The position numbers were made by a program, and so were the translations under genes. Below the pieces are notes generated by a model. The model worked only from the letters and a program-made list of their open reading frames with translations, did no database searches and was not told the DNA's origin. A stretch of 64,000 nt of DNA from Streptomyces sp. ATexAB-D23 (GTDB lineage Bacteria; Actinomycetota; Actinomycetes; Streptomycetales; Streptomycetaceae), in assembly GCF_000373645.1 (NCBI RefSeq), contig NZ_KB892004.1, positions 85,967 to 149,966 on the forward strand. Direction: 5' to 3'. Positions 19,101 to 26,915 of this stretch are shown here, piece by piece (positions within the stretch are counted from its first letter, which is position 1; every line of letters starts with the position of its first letter).

Positions 19101-22100
19101 GGCGTGGCCAAGGCGGGCGCGGTGTACGTCCCGATGGACGCGAGCTACCCGCGCGAGCGGCTGGCGTACATGTTCGACGACATCGCCCCGGCGGCGGCCG
19201 TCACGACCGGCGCCGAACTCCCCGTCGACCGCGACATCCCCGTCCTGCGCCTCGACGACCCCGCCACCCTCGCCTCCGTGCCCGACACCGACCCGTCCGG
19301 CGCCAGGGCCCGGCTCACCGACGACGCGCTCGCCTACGTCATCTACACCTCGGGAACCACCGGCCGGCCCAAGGGGGTCGGCGTCACCCACCGGGGCGTG
19401 CCCGACCTGATCGCCCTCCAGGAGGAGGTCGTCGGCGTCACCGAGCACGACCGCTACCTGCACTTCGCCTCGACCGGATTCGACGTCGCGTTCTGGCAGA
19501 CCATGGTGCCGCTGCTGTCCGGCGGTACGTCCGTCATCGCGCCCGAGGAGGTGCGCGTACCCGGCGACGAACTCCTCGACTACATCGTGGAGCACCGGGT
19601 GACCGGGGTGAACCTGCTCCCGTCGTTCCTGGCCGCGATGCCCGACGACCGCACCGTCGACCCCGACGTCTTCTTCGTCGTCGGAGCCGAACGGCTCGAC
19701 CCGGAACTCGCCCACCGCTGGGGCCGGGGCCGCAGGGCGCTGTTCAACGCCTACGGGCCCACCGAGGTCACCATCAACTCCACCACCTGGCACTACGACC
19801 AGGACGACGAGGGACCGCTGCCCATCGGCCGCCCCGACCCCAACGTCCGCGCCTACGTGCTCGACGCCGGACTCCAGCCCGTCGGCGTCGGCGTCACCGG
19901 CGAGCTGTACCTCGGCGGGCGGAGCCTGGCCCGCGGCTACCTCGGCCGCCCCGGCCTGACCGCCGGCGCGTTCGTCGCCGACCCGTACGGCCCGCCCGGC
20001 ACCCGCATGTACCGCACGGGCGACCTCGTGCGGTGGCGGCAGGACGGACAGCTGGTGTTCCTCGGCCGCGCCGACCACCAGATCAAGGTGCGCGGCTTCC
20101 GCGTCGAGCTGGGCGAGATCGAGACCGCCCTCACCGGCCACCCCGACGTCCGGGCCAGTGCCGTCGTCATGCGCGAGGGCCGGCTCGTCGGCTACGTCAT
20201 CCCGACCGACGACGCCGACCTGGACACCGCTGCGGTCCGCGCGTACCTCGCCGGACAGCTGCCCGATCACATGGTCCCGACGGCGCTCGTCCCGCTCGAC
20301 CGGCTGCCGCTGAGCCCCAGCGGCAAGCTCGACGCCTCGGCGCTGCCCGCCCCGGCCGTCGCGTCCGCCACCCGGCGCGAACCGGCCACCGAGGCCGAGG
20401 CGCTGCTGCTCGCGGTGTTCCGCGACGTCCTCGGGCGCGACGACATCGGCCCCGACGACAACTTCTTCGACATCGGCGGCGACAGCATCGTCTCCCTCCA
20501 GCTGGTCTCCCGCGTCCGCCGTCAGGGGCTCGGACTGACCCCGAAGGACGTGTTCGACGGCGAGACGGTCGCGGGCATCGCGGCCCGCGCCCGCACCCTG
20601 GCCGGCGAGGCCGCCCCGGCCGTCGGGGACGCCCCGCTGACCCCGGTCATGCGGGACCTGCTGCGCCGCTCCGGGCAGGCCGCCGACGGCTTCTGCCAGT
20701 GGGTGGAGGTCTGCGTACCCCCCGGCGGCGACGAGACGTCCTGGCGGACCGTCCTCGACGCCCTGCTCGCCCGGCACGACGTGCTGCGCGCCCGCCTCGG
20801 CGACGACACGCTGCACATCCCGCCGGCCGGCGAGGTGACCGGCGCGGACGTCCTGACCCGCGTCCCGGCCGGCGGCGACCCGCGCGCCGCCGCCGACGCC
20901 GCGATCGACGCGGCCCGCCTGGCGATGGACCCGCGCACCGGACCGCTGCTGCGCGCCGTGTGGGTGGACGCGGGCCCCGGCCGGCCGGGCCGCCTCGTCC
21001 TGGTCGCCCACCACCTGGCCGTCGACGGGGTGTCCTGGCGCATCGTCCTGGACGACCTGGAACACGCCCACGGCGGCGGCGAACTGACCCGGCACGGCCA
21101 GTCGTTCCTCGGCTGGGCCCGGACCCTGCGCGACGCCGACCGGCGGGACGAACTCCCGCACTGGCGGCGGATGACGGCCACCGCGCCGCTCACCCGCCCG
21201 CTCGACCCCGCCCGGGACACCGTGGACACCGCCGCGCACCACGAGATCCGGCTCGACTCCGACGCCACCCGCGCCCTGATCACGACCCTGCCGGCCGCCC
21301 ACCGCACCACCCCGGACGCCGTGCTCCTGACCGCGCTCGCCCAGGCGGTACGGGACTGGCGCGGCACACCGCAACTCCTGGTCGCCCTGGAGAGCCACGG
21401 CCGGCCGCGCGAGGTCGACCTCTCCCAGACCGTAGGCTGGTTCACCGCGATCCACCCCGTGCGCCTCGACGCGGACGACGACGTGCCGGCGGTCCGGGAT
21501 CGGCTGCGCGCCCAGGGCGACGGCCTCGGACACGGCATCCTCACCGCGGCCGGACTGCTCGACCCGGTCCGGCCGGAGATCGCCTGGAACTACCTCGGCC
21601 AGTACCCCGGCGCCCCGGACGGCGAGACGCCCTGGCAGCCGGCCCCGGACGCCGACCCGCTCGGTTCCAACGGCTCCGGAGCGATGCCCCTGCCGTACAG
21701 CCTGATGGTCAACGCCCTGGTGCGCGACGACGCGCTCGGGGTGCGGATCACCTGGCCGGCCGCGCTGTTCACCGGAGCGGAGATCGAGGACCTGGCCCAG
21801 CGGCTGCGGACCGCGCTGCTGCGGGTCGCCGCCGCCCCCGAGATCAGTGCGCTCGGGGACCGGCCGGTCGCCGCCGTCCAGCCGCTCAGCCCCTTGCAGG
21901 AGGTGATGCTGCGGCACTCGCGCACCGAGCGCCCCGACCCGTACACCGTGCAGTCGGTGTTCTCGCTCGCGGGCCGGCTCGACACGGACGCGCTGCGGGC
22001 GGCGGGCGACGACCTGCTGGCCCGGCACCCGAACCTGGGCGCGGTGTTCCCCGCCTCGCTCGCGGTGATCCCGCAAGCGCCCCGGCCGGAGTTCCGGGTC

Positions 22101-23093
22101 ACCGGCGCACCGGCCGACGAGGTGCTGGCCGCCGACCTCGCCGAACCCTTCGACCTGGCGCGGGGCCCGCTCTACCGGATCACCGTGATCCGGCTGGGCC
22201 CCGAGCGCGCCGACCTTGTCCTGACCAGCCATCACGCGCTCTCCGACGGCTGGTCGGCCCCGCGCATCCTCGGCGAACTCTTCGCCCTGTACACGGCGAG
22301 GACGCGGAACGCGGCACCGGAGCTGCCGGCCCCCGTCCCCTTCGCCGACTACCTGAGCTGGTCGGCCGGGCACGAGCCGGACCTCGACGCCTGGGCGGCC
22401 GAACTCGAAGGCCTGCCCGAGGGCGACTACCTGGGCGGCGGCGAGAGCGGCCCCGCCTGGCAGGAGCCCGAGGTCATCACCTTCGACGCGGCACTCGTGG
22501 ACCGGCTCACCCGGCTCGCCGCCGGGCGCGGACTGACCCCGAACACCCTGGTGCAGGGCGCGTGGTCGGTGCTGCTCGCCCGGCGGTCCGGCCACCGGGA
22601 CGTGTGCTTCGGCGCCATGGTCTCCAGCCGTCCCCCGGAGCTGGAGGGCGTCGAGGAGATCATCGGGCTGCTGGCCAACACCGTGCCGGTGCGGGCGAGG
22701 CTCGAGGGCACGCTCGCCGAGGTGCTCGCCGGCCTCCAGAGCCGCCAGCGGGCGCTGGTCGAGCACCACCACGTGGCCCTGTCCGACCTGGAGCGGATCA
22801 CCGGACGGCGCAGGCTGTTCGACAGCATGGTGGTGTTCGAGAACTACCCCGTCGACCCGGACCGCCTGCGCGAACCCGCCCCCGGCCTGACCGTGACCGC
22901 CACCCGCTTCCGCGAGTCCACCCACCACCCCGCCACCCTGACCGTCATGCCGGACGGCGACGGCTGGACCGGCGTGCTCGCCCACCGGGCCGGCACGGAC
23001 GTCGACGGACTCGCCGGGCAACTGCTCGACCTGCTCCGCTCCCTGGAGGAGCACCTCGACGCCGACGTGCGCGGCCTGCTGGAGAACCGATGA
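13125..23093 (+). CDS. Two-module NRPS with an extra terminal condensation domain (C-A-T-E-C-A-T-E-C)
   Basis: 3322 residues, TTG start with AAGGAGAG before it. Domains (approximate): C1 12-440 (H148 H149 xxx D153 G154, with HQRYRGEDLPRDLG as in EntF/DhbF-type C domains that accept an aryl group), A1 469-940 (core YVIHTSGSTGRPKG at 606), T1 with Ser988 (GGDS), E1 (HHLAMDGVSWR at 1159; TVGWFT), C2 from 1486 (HH at 1610), A2 1930-2400, T2 with Ser2454 (GGDS), E2 (HHLAVDGVSWR at 2629), C3 from 2918 (SHHALSDG at 3036) to the end. Pocket codes by eye: A1 D-S-E-D-L-G-M-V-D (three acidic positions, suggesting a basic residue such as Arg or Lys), A2 D-V-W-N-V-G-A-I-N (no confident match). Both residues should be D-configured. 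There is no thioesterase, and C3 has no A-T partner in this protein. Confidence 0.95.
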   Translation: MSTASVSSDGLLPLTGAQLGIWNAQRIEPDSPYYVVGDVVEISGGEPVDVDALAQAVRATTEEAESLRLRVYDTPDGPRQTVSGDPVPLPPLADVSAEADPAAAAQALVDAERARLAEACRGMTDRPLCSRTVIKLSDREVWYTQLGHHLVFDGYTAALLARRTAARYTALVRGTEPPPSTFGAFARLVADDLAYRESEGATEDRAYWVERFTPLPDVGDHEGPDTAGAPDRTLTARAVLTPEETARLRAFADGEGVTWGEALIAGYAAFLHRMLGRTDVVFALPLMCRAGSAALRTPSMAVNVLPLRVSVRGGDGLGGLSRRVATAMREMRDHQRYRGEDLPRDLGVPGAGALLHGRGINLKAFDLALDFAGSAGVMRNVAGGPPEDMGLSVLPTRDGGLLLGFEVDARAKDQAAVDSLMSGLRALLTGLTDGLPVGRIALADDVDGLLAQWSPPALPGTPADVPSAFDAMVAAGPGNTALVCGDERLTAAALADRVHRLARALRARGIGAEDIVALALPRSADAVVALLAVLDAGAAFLPLDAAHPPERLRELIEDTRPALVLTDGTVDGLPWKTFLDEAADLSGAPLTAAELSRPRHPEHLAYVIHTSGSTGRPKGVLGRAGGLAALLHHQRATVVAEAERATGRRLRAAHTYSFAFDSAFEHLVWLLCGHELHVYDTETARDADALLAAYARDGIDIVDTTPSMATPLIDAGLLDLPPAMLLLGGEATPPALWRRVAASGITARNMYGPTEATVDSTTAPIDSGEPTIGHPLAGTRTYVLDNALRPVPHGTAGELYLAGPHLARGYLGRPDASAERFVADPFGAPGERMYRTGDLARWVPGRGLEYGGRGDGQVKIRGHRVETGEVEEALAALPGVTAAAARVLSSRLIGYIVSPSVTADEARDRLAERLPEHMVPAAVVVLERLPVTLNGKLDRAALPAPALPGGGREPSTERERLLCTVLAEALDVERVGVDDDFFALGGDSITAITVSSRLRALGLGLRPRDLLARRTFAALAASAELLDEAAAPADEPVGPVPAPPIVRGLIDPHPDIDTVAGYAQWTALHIGTLTRDDLAGGVQTLLDHHDALRLRVAEGLEVLPRGTVRAAVEEVTGEEVSALAQRLAGQLDPRTGDLVRAALLRTGDDAADRLVVVVHHLAMDGVSWRVLLPDLYTACAGGTPEPVGTSWRRHATVLAQQGESGARRGELGHWRTALESATRLGARPLDPARDTVATAHRSVTTASPEATEALLTTLPAAYRAGVDEVLLAALVLALRGWGLRGDALTVSMEGHGREHLDLSRTVGWFTSEYPVRVPASDDVRETLRAAKEARRAVPDAGVGYGVLRHLDPEAGAPLAATPPPDVLLNYLGRFAALPAGEWRLPAHDAFSVTEPDAKSLEQVLALNCFVHEGEVPRLAVEWTAATGVVGPDAVAALQDAWAAALDALAAHALHTTGGLTPSDLPLVGLGQDAIDALERDGRVSDVLPATPLQVGLSFHTLVRDDEDADVYVVQAVTTLSGELDPDRMARAARELLRRHPALRVHLATAGDDVVQVIPAEVTLDWRQDDNFAEAARADLERPFDPARPPLIRFLLSRVGPAEHKLVITNHHALLDGWSMPIVGRTLLALYAELGGGPAAPVSPPLSEYFRWLAGRDEEASLTAWRRALAGVDDATRLAPASTGTGVERPGRETVALDREFSDRLRSFAREQGVTLTTVLQTAWGLLLGRLTGRRDVVFGCPVSGRPAEVDGVESMIGQLGTTVPVRVRYTQDRTVRDLLAEVHAESVALGEHHHVGLPGIQRAAGIGELFDTMLVMENFPLSSRTRTPLAPGLDLTGVDITDATHYALTVIVIPGDEITIGLGYQPRAFERETVRDYGRWLRNLLREITEDPARPALALPALDADERARMLRTGTEIVAARERGHWLEEFAAWVRRKPDAEALVCRDRSLSYAELDRRANRLAHALIAHGVRPQDPVAVLIGRDVEMTVALFGVAKAGAVYVPMDASYPRERLAYMFDDIAPAAAVTTGAELPVDRDIPVLRLDDPATLASVPDTDPSGARARLTDDALAYVIYTSGTTGRPKGVGVTHRGVPDLIALQEEVVGVTEHDRYLHFASTGFDVAFWQTMVPLLSGGTSVIAPEEVRVPGDELLDYIVEHRVTGVNLLPSFLAAMPDDRTVDPDVFFVVGAERLDPELAHRWGRGRRALFNAYGPTEVTINSTTWHYDQDDEGPLPIGRPDPNVRAYVLDAGLQPVGVGVTGELYLGGRSLARGYLGRPGLTAGAFVADPYGPPGTRMYRTGDLVRWRQDGQLVFLGRADHQIKVRGFRVELGEIETALTGHPDVRASAVVMREGRLVGYVIPTDDADLDTAAVRAYLAGQLPDHMVPTALVPLDRLPLSPSGKLDASALPAPAVASATRREPATEAEALLLAVFRDVLGRDDIGPDDNFFDIGGDSIVSLQLVSRVRRQGLGLTPKDVFDGETVAGIAARARTLAGEAAPAVGDAPLTPVMRDLLRRSGQAADGFCQWVEVCVPPGGDETSWRTVLDALLARHDVLRARLGDDTLHIPPAGEVTGADVLTRVPAGGDPRAAADAAIDAARLAMDPRTGPLLRAVWVDAGPGRPGRLVLVAHHLAVDGVSWRIVLDDLEHAHGGGELTRHGQSFLGWARTLRDADRRDELPHWRRMTATAPLTRPLDPARDTVDTAAHHEIRLDSDATRALITTLPAAHRTTPDAVLLTALAQAVRDWRGTPQLLVALESHGRPREVDLSQTVGWFTAIHPVRLDADDDVPAVRDRLRAQGDGLGHGILTAAGLLDPVRPEIAWNYLGQYPGAPDGETPWQPAPDADPLGSNGSGAMPLPYSLMVNALVRDDALGVRITWPAALFTGAEIEDLAQRLRTALLRVAAAPEISALGDRPVAAVQPLSPLQEVMLRHSRTERPDPYTVQSVFSLAGRLDTDALRAAGDDLLARHPNLGAVFPASLAVIPQAPRPEFRVTGAPADEVLAADLAEPFDLARGPLYRITVIRLGPERADLVLTSHHALSDGWSAPRILGELFALYTARTRNAAPELPAPVPFADYLSWSAGHEPDLDAWAAELEGLPEGDYLGGGESGPAWQEPEVITFDAALVDRLTRLAAGRGLTPNTLVQGAWSVLLARRSGHRDVCFGAMVSSRPPELEGVEEIIGLLANTVPVRARLEGTLAEVLAGLQSRQRALVEHHHVALSDLERITGRRRLFDSMVVFENYPVDPDRLREPAPGLTVTATRFRESTHHPATLTVMPDGDGWTGVLAHRAGTDVDGLAGQLLDLLRSLEEHLDADVRGLLENR

Positions 23094-24490
23094 GCGAGCA
23101 GAGCGCCCCGCCCGCCGACCGCGTCGACAAGGACCTGCTGCGGATCGCGTTCATCCTGGTCCTCGGCACGTTCATGGCCTCGCTGGACGCCACCATCGTC
23201 AGCGTCGGACTCGACCGCCTGACCGAGGAGTTCGACGCGTCCGTCGCCGAGATCCAGTGGGTCTCCACCGCCTACCTGCTGGCGATCGTCGCCGCCGTAC
23301 CCGCGTCCGGATGGCTGGCCGACCGGTTCGGCGGCCGGCGGACCTGGCTCGCGGCGGTGGGCGTGTTCCTGCTCGGCTCGGTGCTGTGCGCCTCGGCCTG
23401 GTCGGTGACCGGCCTCATCGTGTTCCGCGTGGTCCAGGGCCTGGGCGGGGGACTGCTGCCCGCGACCGGCCAGGCGCTGCTGGCCCGCGTCGCGGGCCCG
23501 GGGCGCACCGGGCGGGTGATCAGCGTCGTCGCCGTCGTCCCGCTGCTCTCACCGGTGTTCGGGCCACTGGCCGGGGGTTCCGTCCTCGCCGTGGCGCCGT
23601 GGCCCTGGCTGTTCCTGATCAACCTGCCGATCGGCGGCGCGGCGGCGCTTCTCGCGCGCCGCTACGTGCCGGTGGTGGCGCCGGCCGCCCGCCGGACGGC
23701 GTTCGACCTGCGCGGCGCCCTGCTGCTCTCACCCGGTCTCGCGGTGCTGGTGTACGGGCTGACCGAGGTCGCCCACAGCCGCCCGCTGCCGGCCGCCATC
23801 GGTGTGGCGGCCGGCCTGGTGATGCTCGCCGCGTTCACCGTCCACGGGCTGCGGACCCGGGGCACCCCGCTGGTCGACCCCCGGCTGTTCACCCGGCCGC
23901 CCTTCGGCGCCGCCGCCCTGGCGCTGGTGGTGCTCGGGGCCTCGGTGTTCGGCACGATGTTCCTGCTGCCGCTGTACTTCCAGTCGGGCCGGGGCATGTC
24001 GGCGTGGGAGGCCGGGCTGCTGCTCGCTCCCCAGGGGCTGGGCGCGGCGGCCGGTTCGGTGCTCGTCAACCGGACGATCAGCAAGGTCGCGCCGAGGAGC
24101 CTGGTGGTGTCCGGCATCGTCCTGATCCTCCTCGGGACGGCTCCGTTCACCTGGCTCGGCCACGGGGTCCCGGACGCGGTGATCGCCGCGGCTCTGGTGG
24201 TCCGCGGCTTCGGGATGTCGATGGTCGGCGCGCCCGTGATGAACATCGTCTACAGCCGCATCGAGCCCGAACACCTGCCGCGGGCGGCCGGGGCGCTCAA
24301 TCTGCTGAACACCGTGGGCGGTTCGCTCGGGACGGCGGCCCTGGCGGTGATCCTCCAGAACCGGCTCGCCGCCCATGGTACGGACGTGTCCTCGGCCTTC
24401 GGAGCCACCTTCTGGTGGGTGCTCGGCTTCTGCCTGTTCGCCGCCGTGGCGGCGACGAGACTGCCCCGCACCCGGCCCAGGAAGGCGTAA
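23090..24490 (+). CDS. MFS exporter, probable siderophore exporter
   Basis: 466 residues, ATG overlapping the NRPS stop (ATGA). DHA2-type (EmrB/QacA-like) major facilitator with 14 predicted helices: MASLDATIVSVGL in helix 1, motif A-like GWLADRFGGRRTW, and motif C-type GPLAGGSVLAVAPWPWLFLINLPIGG. Coupling to the NRPS suggests it exports the NRPS product. Last gene of the operon that starts at 9329; a hairpin follows. Confidence 0.88.
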   Translation: MSEQSAPPADRVDKDLLRIAFILVLGTFMASLDATIVSVGLDRLTEEFDASVAEIQWVSTAYLLAIVAAVPASGWLADRFGGRRTWLAAVGVFLLGSVLCASAWSVTGLIVFRVVQGLGGGLLPATGQALLARVAGPGRTGRVISVVAVVPLLSPVFGPLAGGSVLAVAPWPWLFLINLPIGGAAALLARRYVPVVAPAARRTAFDLRGALLLSPGLAVLVYGLTEVAHSRPLPAAIGVAAGLVMLAAFTVHGLRTRGTPLVDPRLFTRPPFGAAALALVVLGASVFGTMFLLPLYFQSGRGMSAWEAGLLLAPQGLGAAAGSVLVNRTISKVAPRSLVVSGIVLILLGTAPFTWLGHGVPDAVIAAALVVRGFGMSMVGAPVMNIVYSRIEPEHLPRAAGALNLLNTVGGSLGTAALAVILQNRLAAHGTDVSSAFGATFWWVLGFCLFAAVAATRLPRTRPRKA

Positions 24491-24512
24491 CGCCCCTTGC
24501 GGTCGTCGAGTT

Positions 24513-24544
24513 GAGCGGGGGCGGCCACGCGGTCACCCCCGCTC
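24513..24544. terminator. Bidirectional terminator hairpin
   Basis: Arms GAGCGGGGG (24513-24521) and CCCCCGCTC (24536-24544) close a loop between the converging MFS exporter and tetR-family gene; the right arm overlaps the regulator's stop codon. Confidence 0.6.
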
Positions 24545-25238
24545 AGCCGGTTGTGCCTCCCGCCGCCGGCACGGCACGGGCGAGCAGCCCGTCCACGAGG
24601 ATGCGCAGCCCCTCGGGGTAGGCGTCCCGTGCGGCCAGCTCCGCCCAGCGGCCGCCGATGGCGGCCAGATGAGGGACGCGGGAGGCGTCGAAGGACTCCC
24701 GGAAGACCACGCGCCCCGCCTCGGCCTCCGCCCGGCGGTGCGCGGAGCGTGCCCGGACCAGGACCTCGCCGACGGTGAAGTACCAGACGCCCCGGAAGAG
24801 ATCGACGGTCTGCTCCGGTGTGCATCCGTGGTCGTCGGCCCCCGCCACGATGGCCTCCACCATCCACAGCGCCCCCTCGTCGAGGAGTCCGACGAAACCG
24901 TCCTCGGTCAGGACCTCGGCCGCCCACGGCCAGGCGCTGAGCGCCTCGTGCATCGCGAGGGCCGCCGTGAGGATCCGCTCGCGCGGGCCGGCGGGCAGCT
25001 CCGGGCGCTCGATGCGGTCGATGTGGTCGTTGAGCAGCAGGATCAGCAGGTCGTCCTTGTTGCGGATGTGGTGGTAGAGGGTCGTCGCCCCGACGCCGAG
25101 TTCGGCGGCCAGCCCGCGGATGGTCAGCTTCTCCCACCCGTCCTGGTCGATGAGCGTGCGGGTGGCGGCCAGGATCTGCGCGCGCGAGGTCACGGGGGGC
25201 CGGCCGGTGCGGCCGTTGGCTGAGGTCGTTCGGGGCAT
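24543..25238 (-). CDS. TetR-family transcriptional regulator
   Basis: 231 residues. N-terminal helix-turn-helix (TIRGLAAELGVGATTLYHHIRNKDDLL, about residues 38-62) follows a Thr/Arg-rich start; the rest is an all-helical ligand-binding domain like the TetR C-terminal family. Divergent from the MFS gene at 25401, the classic arrangement for a repressor of a neighbouring efflux pump. The pair sits between the two siderophore gene blocks, and its own promoter region shows no iron box. Effector unknown. Confidence 0.85.
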   Translation of the reverse strand: MPRTTSANGRTGRPPVTSRAQILAATRTLIDQDGWEKLTIRGLAAELGVGATTLYHHIRNKDDLLILLLNDHIDRIERPELPAGPRERILTAALAMHEALSAWPWAAEVLTEDGFVGLLDEGALWMVEAIVAGADDHGCTPEQTVDLFRGVWYFTVGEVLVRARSAHRRAEAEAGRVVFRESFDASRVPHLAAIGGRWAELAARDAYPEGLRILVDGLLARAVPAAGGTTG

Positions 25239-25400
25239 CGCCCCATCATGCCGCCCCGTCCCCGCCCCTCACGCGACGGGCACGTTTCCAGCCACTCCCG
25301 CTTCCCCCGGGCCGCGCGGTGCTACTTTAGGAACACGTTCGGAAAGTCCTTCCGGGGCAGGCGCGAGCATGCGCGGAAACATCGGGGAACGGGGTACGTG
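25239..25400. promoter_or_regulatory. Divergent tetR/MFS promoter region with candidate operator
   Basis: 162-nt divergent spacer. The A/T-richer stretch 25321-25355 contains two overlapping imperfect dyads, GAACACGTTC (about 25331-25340) and CGGAAAGTCCTTCCG (about 25340-25354), plausible binding sites for the TetR protein. No iron box here. Confidence 0.35.
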
Positions 25401-26843
25401 ATGACGCAACAACCCACTGTCCGGCCGGGGATGACCCTCGCGGCGGTGGCCGTCGTGCAGTTCATGGTGTCGCTGGACCTGTCCGTCGTGAACGTCGGAC
25501 TCCCGCAGATCGCCACCGGGCTCGGCTTCGGCGATGCCGGTCTGACCTGGGTGATCCACGCCTACGCGCTCACCTTCGGCGGGCTGCTCCTGCTGGGCGG
25601 CAAGGCGGCCGACCGGTACGGCCGCAAGCGGGTCCTGCTGCTCGGCCTCGCCCTCTTCGGCCTCGCCTCGCTCGCCGGCGGCTTCGCCCAGGAGTCGGGC
25701 CAGCTCGTCGCCGCCCGCGCCGCCCAGGGCATCGGGGCCGCGGCCCTGGCGCCGGCCGCGCTGGCCCTGCTCACCCGTTCCTTTCCCTCGGGGCGGGGCC
25801 GGATACGGGCGTTCGGGGTGTGGAGCGCGGCGAACGCGGCGGGCGGCGCCCTCGGCGTCCTGATCGGCGGCCTGCTCACCGAGTACGCCAACTGGCGCTG
25901 GGTGATGTTCGTGAACGTGCCGATGGCCGCGTGCGCCCTGGCACTGGCGTGGCGCGGCGTCGCCGCGGGTGCGCCCGCCGCTCGCGGAGGCCGGCCGGAC
26001 GTGCTCGGCGGCCTCCTGGTCACGGCGGGCATGACGCTGCTGGTGTTCGGCGTGGTCCGCACCGACCGGTACGCGTGGACCTCGGCGGCCACCCTGACCA
26101 CGCTGGCGGCGGCCGTCGCCCTGCTGGCCGCCTTCGTGCAGGTCGAGCGGACCACCTCGCGCGAACCGCTGGTCCGGCTCGGCCTGTTCGCCAACCGCTC
26201 GGTCGCCGGCGCGAACCTCTACAACCTGCTGGCGGGCGCGGCCATGACCTCGGCCTTCTACTTCGCCTCGCTGTACCTCCAGCGGGTCCTCGGCAAGGGT
26301 CCCGCCGCGACCGGCGTCATGTTCCTGCCGTTCGCCCTCGCGATCGTCGCCGGTTCGGTGCTCGCCGTGAAGCTGGGCTACCGGTTCGCCGGCCGCACCC
26401 TCCTGGCCGCCGGGGGGCTTGTCACCGCCACCGGGCTCGCCTGGTTCGGGCTGATCAGCGTCGACGGGGCCTTCGCCACCGACATCCTCGGTCCGTCGCT
26501 CGTCACCGGGACCGGCTTCGGGCTCTGCCTCGGCCCGGTCGTCTCCCTCGCCACGGCGGGCGTCGCGCCGCACGAGGCGGGAACGGCGTCCGGCCTGCTC
26601 AGCAGCTCACGCCAGATCGGCGCCTCGCTCGGGCTCGCCGCGCTCGGCGCCGCCGCCGGCCACCGCACCGGCCGGGACGTCACGCCGGGGAGCCTCAACG
26701 ACGGGTTCGGGCTGGGCCTGACGCTCGGTTCCGGGCTCCTGCTCGTCGCGGTCGTCGTCGCCCTCACCGTCCTGCGGCGCTCCGCCCCGCCGGCCGGGGA
26801 GGGGCGGACGGAAGACCGCGAACTGGTTCCCGCGGCGGACTGA
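25401..26843 (+). CDS. MFS drug/metabolite efflux transporter (DHA2 type)
   Basis: 480 residues; ATG at 25401 chosen (MTQQPTVRPGMTLAAVAVV), just after an in-frame GTG. About 14 membrane helices; VSLDLSVVNVGLPQIATGL in helix 1, GKAADRYGRKRVLLLG as motif A, and GGALGVLIGGLLTEYANWRWVMFVNVP as motif C. Divergent from the TetR gene, so likely induced when that repressor binds its ligand. Different from the coupled exporter at 23090. Whether it moves siderophores or other compounds cannot be told from sequence. Confidence 0.85.
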   Translation: MTQQPTVRPGMTLAAVAVVQFMVSLDLSVVNVGLPQIATGLGFGDAGLTWVIHAYALTFGGLLLLGGKAADRYGRKRVLLLGLALFGLASLAGGFAQESGQLVAARAAQGIGAAALAPAALALLTRSFPSGRGRIRAFGVWSAANAAGGALGVLIGGLLTEYANWRWVMFVNVPMAACALALAWRGVAAGAPAARGGRPDVLGGLLVTAGMTLLVFGVVRTDRYAWTSAATLTTLAAAVALLAAFVQVERTTSREPLVRLGLFANRSVAGANLYNLLAGAAMTSAFYFASLYLQRVLGKGPAATGVMFLPFALAIVAGSVLAVKLGYRFAGRTLLAAGGLVTATGLAWFGLISVDGAFATDILGPSLVTGTGFGLCLGPVVSLATAGVAPHEAGTASGLLSSSRQIGASLGLAALGAAAGHRTGRDVTPGSLNDGFGLGLTLGSGLLLVAVVVALTVLRRSAPPAGEGRTEDRELVPAAD

Positions 26844-26861
26844 GGGCCCGCGCGCGAAACC

Positions 26862-26893
26862 GCCGGGTCGGCCGCACGAGCGGCCGACCCGGC
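26862..26893. terminator. Bidirectional terminator between MFS gene and cchA
   Basis: Perfect 14-bp stem GCCGGGTCGGCCGC / GCGGCCGACCCGGC (26862-26875, 26880-26893) with a 4-nt loop, placed between two converging genes. Confidence 0.8.
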
Positions 26894-26915
26894 AGGCGTG
26901 GTGACCGCTCCCGGG

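Noticed and set aside
13512..23054. 3180-codon open frame on the minus strand opposite the NRPS
   Set aside because: Antisense shadow caused by very high GC at third positions; composition is Gly/Arg/Gln-rich without domains, and the plus strand encodes an unmistakable NRPS.
23000..23093. A thioesterase or carrier domain at the end of the upstream NRPS
   Set aside because: No GxSxG or DSL/HSL motif after C3; the protein ends within the condensation-domain C-terminus.
8125..24490. Reading the upstream locus as an enterobactin/griseobactin or coelibactin cluster
   Set aside because: There are no dhb genes, no aryl-AMP ligase, no thioesterase and no cyclisation (Cy) domain; domain order C-A-T-E-C-A-T-E-C does not fit those systems.
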